From an uncultured Rhodospirillaceae bacterium (GTDB taxonomy: Bacteria > Pseudomonadota > Alphaproteobacteria > Rhodospirillales > UBA2165): DNA of 20,141 bases. Under the pieces are notes generated by a model. The model was not told the origin of the DNA. It saw only the letters and a list, made by a program, of their open reading frames with translations, and made no database searches. Below are positions 15,182-20,141 of this stretch, in pieces. The DNA is taken from positions 1 through 20,141 of the forward strand of contig CAJXJM010000004.1 of assembly GCA_913054205.1 (NCBI GenBank), written 5' to 3'. Position 1 is the first letter of the stretch. Each line of letters opens with the position of its first letter. Both the position numbers and the translations under genes were made by a program.

Positions 15182-15580
15182 ATGTCAGGAGATGGACCAA
15201 CTTGGGACGAAATGATCGGCAAATGCAATGAACTCGGTCTGCTTGCCAAAAAGCTTTATGTTGTCTTTACAACGCCGACCAATGGATTGGGGCCGATAAT
15301 GGAAAATCTGGACGAACATCTCGCTTATCAGAATAAAATTCAGGATGAAGGCATCATGTTTGGCGCTGGACCTTTCTCAGATGACGACGAGAAAATTTGG
15401 GAAGGCGAAGGCATGGTGATCATCCGGGCCGACTCGCTCGCTGCTGCCAAAGAGATTGCCGACAATGATCCGATGCACAAATGCGGAGCGCGTTCGTACC
15501 GAATTCGACCTTGGCTGCTGAATGAAGGCAAAGTTACTGTGGAGATGACTTTCTCAAATAAAAGTATGAATCTGGTTTAG
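15182..15580 (+). CDS. YCII-related family protein
   Basis: Start placed at ATG 15182, which has GGGAG at a proper distance; the open frame runs back to 15116, but that part has no ribosome site. The 132-residue product has the ferredoxin-like dimeric alpha/beta barrel features of the YCII family: KKLYVVFTTP in strand one, LDEHLAYQNKIQDEGIMFGA, GPFSDDDEKIWEGEGMVIIR, then AAAKEIADNDPMHKCGARSY and RIRPWLL. A few family members are hydrolases or lyases in ring catabolism, but most are uncharacterised. It follows the MaoC-like gene by 85 bp and ends 28 bp before a strong terminator, so it closes the three-gene operon. Confidence 0.82.
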   Translation: MSGDGPTWDEMIGKCNELGLLAKKLYVVFTTPTNGLGPIMENLDEHLAYQNKIQDEGIMFGAGPFSDDDEKIWEGEGMVIIRADSLAAAKEIADNDPMHKCGARSYRIRPWLLNEGKVTVEMTFSNKSMNLV

Positions 15581-15599
15581 TTAATTAAGGGGACTTTAA

Positions 15600-15704
15600 A
15601 TGGCAAACAAAAACCGCGCCGGATTGCTCCGACGCGGTTTTTTGTCCGGAGTTCGAACAATGGACATAAAGGGTAATAGGCTTGCGATAAATCCCATAAT
15701 GTGA
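15600..15704 (+). other. Possible 34-codon ORF overlapping the terminator
   Basis: An ATG at 15600 has AAGGGGA about 8 bases upstream and opens a frame of 34 codons ending in TGA at 15702-15704, beginning MANKNRAGLLRRGFLSGVRT. The terminator stem lies inside it, and the RRGFL stretch comes from the stem's right arm and T-run. It may be chance, a leader peptide, or the stump of a lost Tat-exported protein. I do not claim that it is expressed. Confidence 0.2.
15609..15642 (+). terminator. Rho-independent terminator after the YCII-family gene
   Basis: AAAAACCGCG (15609-15618) pairs with CGCGGTTTTT (15633-15642). After one C/A mismatch the stem continues with CGGA/TCCG around a TTGC loop, and it runs straight into a T-run. 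This is a classical strong terminator, closing the CMD-MaoC-YCII operon. Confidence 0.85.
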
Positions 15705-15803
15705 GAATTTCGCCAAATGAAATAGCTGACGATTTGCTGCCATGGCTTTTGCCATAACTGCTAGTGTTATCAGAATTCCTGAGATTTTTGTTTAGGATGC
15801 CAA

Positions 15804-16733
15804 TTGATTAAAGTCACCGACATCGCATATGCAAGGTTTCGCGCTCCTGATCTCGATAAAATGGAATCATTTTTGACGGATTTCGGTCTCGTCAGGTCTG
15901 CGCGCACAGATACCGCGCTTTATATGAGAGCTGCCAATAACGCCCATCATGTTCATGTAACTGAACTTGGCGATCCAGCATTTGTCGGTCCGGCATTCCA
16001 TGCTGCGAGTGAAGATGAATTAAAAATCATGGCACAGGCCCCGGGTGCCTCCGAGGTTGAAGATATAAATGAGCCAGGTGGCGGCAAACGGGTTCGCATT
16101 ACCGATCCAGATGGCTTTGAAGTCGAAGTTGTGCACGGCATCGAGACTGTTGAGCCCCTAACCATTGAAAATACCTATGATACGAATTTCGGTGACAACG
16201 TCCGGCGCAGGGGCGAATTTATTCGGCTAAAGTCGGGACCAACACAATGCAGACGACTTGGCCACGTCGTTATCAATGTAACCAATTTTAAAGCGACGGA
16301 CGCGTTTTATAAATCAAACTTCGGATTTATCAGTTCGGATGAATGCCAAAATGAGGAAGGTGAAACGATTTTTGCTTTTAACCGCCTCGACAAAGGCAAA
16401 GACTATGTTGACCACCACACGCTTTTAACGGTGCCGGCGAAGGAAGCCGGGTTTGGCCACCTCGCATTTGAAGTGGAAGACGTCAACGCTGTCCATATGG
16501 GTCACGAGTTTCTGAAATCAAAGGAATATCACCATTCGTGGGGCATCGGCCGCCATTTTTTGGGATCGCAGATTTTTGATTACTGGTTTGATCCCTTCGG
16601 ATTTAGGGTCGAACACTGGACCGACGGAGATTTGTTGAACGAAGATTCTCCGATGGGGAATTATCCGGCTGCACATGCGCTGGATGTTCAATGGGGCACG
16701 GGTCCCGAAACTCGAATGATTGATATACCTTAG
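15804..16733 (+). CDS. Type I extradiol dioxygenase-like (two-domain VOC/glyoxalase superfamily)
   Basis: Family members cut catechol-type rings next to the two hydroxyls using Fe(II) or Mn(II). The 309 residues form two VOC modules, about 1-115 and 150-275. In the second, the residues line up with BphC-type enzymes: metal ligands His154 (GHVVINV), His219 (FGHLAFEV) and Glu270 (FRVEHW), with His204, His251 and Tyr260 at the spacings of the BphC active-site His195, His241 and Tyr250. The catalytic set is therefore complete, arguing for an active enzyme and against a simple glyoxalase. The start is TTG 15804 with AGGA 6 bases upstream. It stands 34 bp before the TRAP permease and probably shares its transcript. 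The aromatic substrate is unknown. Confidence 0.85.
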   Translation: MIKVTDIAYARFRAPDLDKMESFLTDFGLVRSARTDTALYMRAANNAHHVHVTELGDPAFVGPAFHAASEDELKIMAQAPGASEVEDINEPGGGKRVRITDPDGFEVEVVHGIETVEPLTIENTYDTNFGDNVRRRGEFIRLKSGPTQCRRLGHVVINVTNFKATDAFYKSNFGFISSDECQNEEGETIFAFNRLDKGKDYVDHHTLLTVPAKEAGFGHLAFEVEDVNAVHMGHEFLKSKEYHHSWGIGRHFLGSQIFDYWFDPFGFRVEHWTDGDLLNEDSPMGNYPAAHALDVQWGTGPETRMIDIP

Positions 16734-16740
16734 CGAATAC

Positions 16741-16762
16741 TAACAACATGTAGTAACAACAT
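16741..16762 (+). repeat. Direct repeat TAACAACAT, period 13
   Basis: TAACAACAT occurs at 16741-16749 and again at 16754-16762, in the short gap before the TRAP permease start. The spacing is a little over one helical turn. It could be a regulator site or chance. Confidence 0.4.
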
Positions 16763-16767
16763 CACAA

Positions 16768-18729
16768 ATGGTAATAGAAAAACAGGGACCGCGAAAACAC
16801 ATGCTCGACAAATTTGAACTTTTTATGAGGCAAATCGGCCTTTGGGTTGGTTTAGTATTAGCCGCTGGTGCAATTTATGGAGCGGGACCATTCCCCTTTA
16901 TCGAACAAGGAATTCGATTAGGCGGTGCTATCGGGTCTGCCGTCCTTATTACACTCGCCCTTAAGCCACTTGCGAAAGAATTTGGCGGTGATTCACATAA
17001 CAAACGTTTAATTCTGTGGATCATTGATGTCGTAATTCTCATCGGCTTCATTTTCACGCTGTTCAATTTTGCCGAAGTCTATGAAAGTCTATGGGATGGT
17101 GTGATCATTCTAGAAGCGCCAACACTGGCTGTGGGCTTTTTTGGAACATTGGTGATCATTGAAATGGTCCGCCGGAACTTTGGCATAATTTTACCTATCA
17201 TTTGCTTCGTTATGTTGGTCTATGCCAGTTTTGGAGATCTACCGGGCATATTCGGTCATCGCGGCTTTACCTTTGAAGAAATAGTCGAGGTTTCCTGGTT
17301 TAGCTTCTCCGGTGTATTTGGACGTCCCACCGATATTGTTTCCTCAATCGTGTTGGTCTTTATTGTCTTCGGCGCAGTTTTAGAAGCGACGGGTGCAACA
17401 ACGATTTTACTTAAAATGGCAACGGTTGCGACCGCGCGCATTCGCGGTGGCACGGCCCATTCAGCAATTGTTGCCAGCGCGTTGTTTGGCACAATTTCCG
17501 GCAGCCCTGTCGCCAATGTTGTTGGCACCGGCGTCTTTACAATACCGATGATCAAACGCCAGGGATTTACCAATTCCTTTGCCGGAGCAGTCGAAGCAGC
17601 AGCCTCTTCCGGCGGACAGTTTACGCCGCCGATTATGGCTGCCGTTGCCTTTATCATGGCTGAGCTTATTGGCGTTCCTTATATTCAAATTGCCATTGCC
17701 GCTGCCATTCCCGCATTTTTCTATTATTTCAGTCTGTTTGCCAGTGTTTATGCCGAAGCCGTGCGCCTTGGAATTGAGCCCTTGCCTGAAGATCAAATCC
17801 CAGTCTTAACCAAGGACGATTGGGTTGAATCGATGCGCTTCATCGTTCCACTGGTCATGGTGGTCGCGGTTCTATTCGCCGGTCGTTCGCCCGCCATGGC
17901 AGGTTTCGCCGCTATCGTTGCCGCTATAGTAATTGGTATCGCTATCGATTTGATCTATGTCGATAAGCGCCAACATATTGGCGTCTACGCTAAACAATTG
18001 ATCGGGGCCTTGCAAAAAGGCGGCGCTCAATGCGCTCAAATAATGGTTGCTGTTGGTTCAATTGGTATCGTTATTGCGGTTGTTAGCTTAACGGGTGTCG
18101 CCGGCAACTTTGGCTCCCTTGTTGCCGAACTGGCGGAAGGTTCACTTTTATCAGCCCTCGCGGTAACCGCCCTCGCCTGCCTTGTTCTCGGCATGGGCCT
18201 GCCAACACTGCCAGCCTATTTGTTCATTGTTTTATTTGTTGGACCGGTGATAGAACAACTAGGAATTCCGGTACTCCTCGTGCACTTGTTTGTGCTGTAT
18301 TTCGGTGTGCTATCCAACGTGACGCCGCCGGTGGCGATGGCCGCCTACGCCGCCGCACCAATTGCTGGCTCGAACCCGATGACCACTGGATTTCAGGCGA
18401 TTAAAATCGCTGCGGTTGGATTTATGATTCCCTTCATTCTGATTTATTACCCATCCATCAGTATCGTCGTTGGATTTGATTGGACCGAATTCATCTGGAT
18501 TTTGGTTCGCCTGCCGGTGGCGGTTTGGCTTATCGCCACGGCCTTTATCGGCTGTGATCAGCACGAGCTCACTTTTATAGAACGAGCCCTGCGGGCTGTT
18601 ATTGCCGTTACGATGTTGATCGTGGATCCAACATTGCAGATCAGCGGGTTTGTGCTCGGTGTCGGGATAGTTTCACTTCACCGCTTTCGGGCACGCAAAA
18701 AAGTCACAGCCACTCAAATGGGCGAGTAG
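16768..18729 (+). CDS. TRAP transporter, fused DctQ-DctM permease
   Basis: This is an inner-membrane, ion-driven secondary importer working with a periplasmic binding protein. The 653 residues begin with about four membrane segments (DctQ part, to about 130), followed by the DctM part with roughly 12 more. Landmarks include SAIVASALFGTISGSPVANV followed by VGTGVFTIPMIKR, AVEAAASSGGQFTPPIMAAV, and near the end CLVLGMGLPTLPAYLFIVLF and LSNVTPPVAMAAYAAAPIAG. Length and fusion are the norm for TAXI-type systems. Two starts are possible, ATG 16768 and ATG 16801; neither has a strong ribosome site and the later one gives a more typical N-terminus. Its binding protein is encoded downstream, after 147 bp. 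It lies behind the dioxygenase gene. Confidence 0.94.
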   Translation: MVIEKQGPRKHMLDKFELFMRQIGLWVGLVLAAGAIYGAGPFPFIEQGIRLGGAIGSAVLITLALKPLAKEFGGDSHNKRLILWIIDVVILIGFIFTLFNFAEVYESLWDGVIILEAPTLAVGFFGTLVIIEMVRRNFGIILPIICFVMLVYASFGDLPGIFGHRGFTFEEIVEVSWFSFSGVFGRPTDIVSSIVLVFIVFGAVLEATGATTILLKMATVATARIRGGTAHSAIVASALFGTISGSPVANVVGTGVFTIPMIKRQGFTNSFAGAVEAAASSGGQFTPPIMAAVAFIMAELIGVPYIQIAIAAAIPAFFYYFSLFASVYAEAVRLGIEPLPEDQIPVLTKDDWVESMRFIVPLVMVVAVLFAGRSPAMAGFAAIVAAIVIGIAIDLIYVDKRQHIGVYAKQLIGALQKGGAQCAQIMVAVGSIGIVIAVVSLTGVAGNFGSLVAELAEGSLLSALAVTALACLVLGMGLPTLPAYLFIVLFVGPVIEQLGIPVLLVHLFVLYFGVLSNVTPPVAMAAYAAAPIAGSNPMTTGFQAIKIAAVGFMIPFILIYYPSISIVVGFDWTEFIWILVRLPVAVWLIATAFIGCDQHELTFIERALRAVIAVTMLIVDPTLQISGFVLGVGIVSLHRFRARKKVTATQMGE

Positions 18730-18767
18730 GCGTGTATATTTATAAAAGTGCCCAAATTTGGACAAAT

Positions 18768-18789
18768 ATATAGAGATATAGAGATATAG
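18768..18789 (+). repeat. Short tandem repeat ATATAGAG, 2.75 copies
   Basis: Three contiguous units of ATATAGAG, the last missing two bases. Just upstream is the 10-bp palindrome CCAAATTTGG (18752-18761). Both lie in the 147-bp gap between the TRAP permease and its binding protein. Copy number of such a short repeat can vary between strains. Confidence 0.6.
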
Positions 18790-18832
18790 TACTATTTTAC
18801 TAACAAACAACGGGAGTAGAGGTCGTTTTAGG

Positions 18833-18838
18833 TATAAT
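18833..18838 (+). promoter_or_regulatory. Candidate -10 box for the TAXI binding-protein gene
   Basis: A perfect TATAAT lies 38 bp before the ATG at 18877. The -35 region at the usual distance is poor. A separate promoter here would let the binding protein be made in excess over the permease. Confidence 0.3.
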
Positions 18839-18876
18839 TAGACTAGAATTTTTTAAATCAACAGGGAGTACAAAAT

Positions 18877-19974
18877 ATGACTATCAAACTAAGTAAATTT
18901 GTAATTGCTGCAAGTGCTGCGGCCTTTACATTCGCTGCAACGGCTTCGGTCGAAGCTGCGGACAAACGCTACACTTTAGGCAGCCTGGCTGCCGGCACCA
19001 CGCCGTTCCTTGTCAACACAGCCTGGGCAAAGGCCGTTAATAAATATGTGCCGGGCCACAAAATTCAGGTTTCGGCGGTCGGCGCAGCCACGAAGCACCA
19101 AGTTCTGGTTATTAAACGCCGCATGGATTTCGCCATGGGTGCGCAAGTGGCCTACCGCTTGATGGCCTATGAAATTGGACCTTTCAAGAAATTGAAAGGT
19201 GGTCTTGCCATGACCAAAAAATTTCAATCCTTATTTTCATATCCAATCGGTGTTTATCACGCTGTCGTATATGCAAAATCCGGCATCAAGTCTTATAGTG
19301 ACATTAAAGGCAAAAAGGTATTCTTAGGCCCACCTGCCGGTGTAGCCACGCGTAACGTGAAAATGATTATTGATGCCATGACCGGCCTCAAAGCAGGCAA
19401 AGATTTCACCCAGGTCAAAATGGGTTGGGGTCCCGCAGCGCAAGCCTTCCAGGATCGTAAATTTGATGTTTGGATTATCCCAAGTGCTGCACCATCACCG
19501 GCAATCTCACAATTAACGCTCACCAATAAAGTGCGCCTCTTGCCGCTCGATAAATCTAACTTCGGTCACAAATCTTGGAAAAAGTATTACTCGCAGCCAG
19601 CCCGTTTCCTGGCGACCATTGATCCAAAAGTCTATGGCAAGAACTTGGTCAACACAGAACCGGTGTTAACGACAGGTGCCTATGTTGGTATGGGTGTCCG
19701 CTCTGACATGGATGCTGATCTTGTCTATAAAATGATGAAGGCATTTTGGGACAATATTGGTGAAGCCCACGCACTTTCAGTTCAGTTGAAAAAAACGCTG
19801 ACCTTTAAATTGGCCACGCTGGCATTGTCCGGTGATGTTCATCCAGGTGCCCTTCGCTACTGGAAAGAAAAAGGCGTTAAAATCACTCCGCCTTACAAAC
19901 TGACGCAAGCAGACGTTGATAAATTCAAAGCAAAAGCGGCTGCACGAAAAGCAAAAGCGAAAATGAAAAAATAA
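18877..19974 (+). CDS. TAXI-family TRAP transporter solute-binding protein
   Basis: The periplasmic receptor for the fused permease upstream. The 365-residue precursor has a Sec signal peptide (basic start, then SAAAFTFAATASVEA, cut near residue 27). The mature part opens KRYTLGSLAAGTTPFLVNTA, has the family's KHQVLVIKRRMDFAMGAQVA region, IKGKKVFLGPPAGVATRNVK, and GWGPAAQAFQDRKFDVWIIP. It ends in a Lys/Ala-rich tail (KFKAKAAARKAKAKMKK) that is unlikely to be part of the fold. The start is ATG 18877 with GGGAG 8 bases upstream. The substrate is unknown; TAXI systems are less well characterised than DctP-type ones. Confidence 0.93.
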   Translation: MTIKLSKFVIAASAAAFTFAATASVEAADKRYTLGSLAAGTTPFLVNTAWAKAVNKYVPGHKIQVSAVGAATKHQVLVIKRRMDFAMGAQVAYRLMAYEIGPFKKLKGGLAMTKKFQSLFSYPIGVYHAVVYAKSGIKSYSDIKGKKVFLGPPAGVATRNVKMIIDAMTGLKAGKDFTQVKMGWGPAAQAFQDRKFDVWIIPSAAPSPAISQLTLTNKVRLLPLDKSNFGHKSWKKYYSQPARFLATIDPKVYGKNLVNTEPVLTTGAYVGMGVRSDMDADLVYKMMKAFWDNIGEAHALSVQLKKTLTFKLATLALSGDVHPGALRYWKEKGVKITPPYKLTQADVDKFKAKAAARKAKAKMKK

Positions 19975-19994
19975 ACTTCGTTTTTTGATTAACG

Positions 19995-20026
19995 AAAAAG
20001 CCCGCTGAGAAATTGGCGGGCTTTTT
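19995..20026. terminator. Rho-independent terminator, usable on both strands
   Basis: AAAAAGCCCGC (19995-20005) pairs perfectly with GCGGGCTTTTT (20016-20026) across a 10-base loop, with a T-run on each strand. It ends the TRAP operon and would also stop a convergent transcript from the right. Confidence 0.88.
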
Positions 20027-20058
20027 TAATGCCATTGATATCATTGACTTTTTTAGGT

Positions 20059-20077
20059 GGTACCGGGTACCGAATTC
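20059..20077. repeat. Clustered palindromes GGTACC, GGTACC, GAATTC
   Basis: GGTACC occurs at 20059-20064 and at 20066-20071, one base apart, followed directly by GAATTC at 20072-20077. The 13 bases 20059-20071 are almost a single palindrome. The role is unknown: possibly an operator, possibly chance. Confidence 0.4.
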
Positions 20078-20089
20078 ATGCAATTTTAC

Positions 20090-20141
20090 TTATTTCCGGC
20101 CGGGAAAGTCGAGGCCGACGCTTTCAAGATGTCCAAAATAT
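20090..20141 (-). CDS. Probable C-terminus of a convergent gene, partial
   Basis: On the minus strand a frame is open from the window edge to TAA at 20090-20092 and ends YFGHLESVGLDFPGRK. The codons resemble those of neighbouring genes. A two-way terminator lies between its stop and the TRAP operon, which suits a convergent gene. The plus strand also has an open frame from ATG 20078 (MQFYLFPAGKVEADAFKMSK), which cannot be ruled out. Too short to identify. Confidence 0.4.
   Translation of the reverse strand, partial: YFGHLESVGLDFPGRK

Noticed and set aside
17256..17796. Long open frames opposite the TRAP permease
   Set aside because: They are antisense to conserved TRAP motifs and show no family features of their own.
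1..20141. CRISPR array, insertion sequence, prophage or integron
   Set aside because: No regularly spaced long repeats, no transposase or integrase reading frame, and no tRNA-linked attachment duplication was seen.

Overview
The window reads as chromosomal DNA of a free-living alphaproteobacterium. The evidence is indirect: moderate GC, densely packed operons, a branched-chain-type ABC uptake system with a Tat-exported binding protein, a TAXI-type TRAP transporter, a TPR/GT41 protein and MaoC/VOC/carboxymuconolactone-decarboxylase family enzymes. No rRNA, tRNA, CRISPR array, insertion sequence, integrase or phage gene was seen. About a third of the genes appear to start at TTG or GTG.

Layout. 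(1) 1-3030: the N-terminus of an unrecognised minus-strand protein, an acyl-CoA ligase (+), an EamA/DMT permease (-) and a 58-residue unknown protein (-). (2) 3248-7054: a periplasmic binding protein gene with an in-frame TGA, an intact TPR/GT41 glycosyltransferase, a frameshifted peroxiredoxin and a Dps gene without its normal N-terminus. Three damaged genes in 4 kb is the main oddity of this part. (3) 7201-13811, all minus: Tat-exported binding protein, livG-, livF-, livH- and livM-like genes, then a hydroxypyruvate isomerase-like gene 13 bp behind the permease, then a long-form purC. (4) 14070-15580, plus, divergent from (3): a CMD-family protein, a MaoC-like hydratase and a YCII-family protein, closed by a strong terminator. 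(5) 15804-19974, plus: an extradiol dioxygenase-like protein, a fused TRAP permease and its TAXI binding protein, closed by a strong terminator. The last 50 bases probably hold the C-terminus of a convergent minus-strand gene.

Working together. Regions 3-5 look like uptake-plus-catabolism modules. Two high-affinity uptake systems sit beside enzymes typical of ring cleavage and acyl-CoA breakdown (extradiol dioxygenase with its full catalytic residue set, MaoC hydratase, CMD and YCII proteins, an isomerase of the xylose-isomerase-like TIM-barrel fold). The liv/hyi operon and the CMD-MaoC-YCII operon diverge from a 258-bp region. That region carries a dyad, TGTATC-N7-GATACA, which covers a perfect TATAAT of the liv promoter, so a shared regulator is plausible. 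The substrate cannot be read from sequence. The best candidate for an undescribed system here is this divergent transporter/isomerase + CMD/MaoC/YCII unit, with the neighbouring dioxygenase-TRAP unit as a possible partner.
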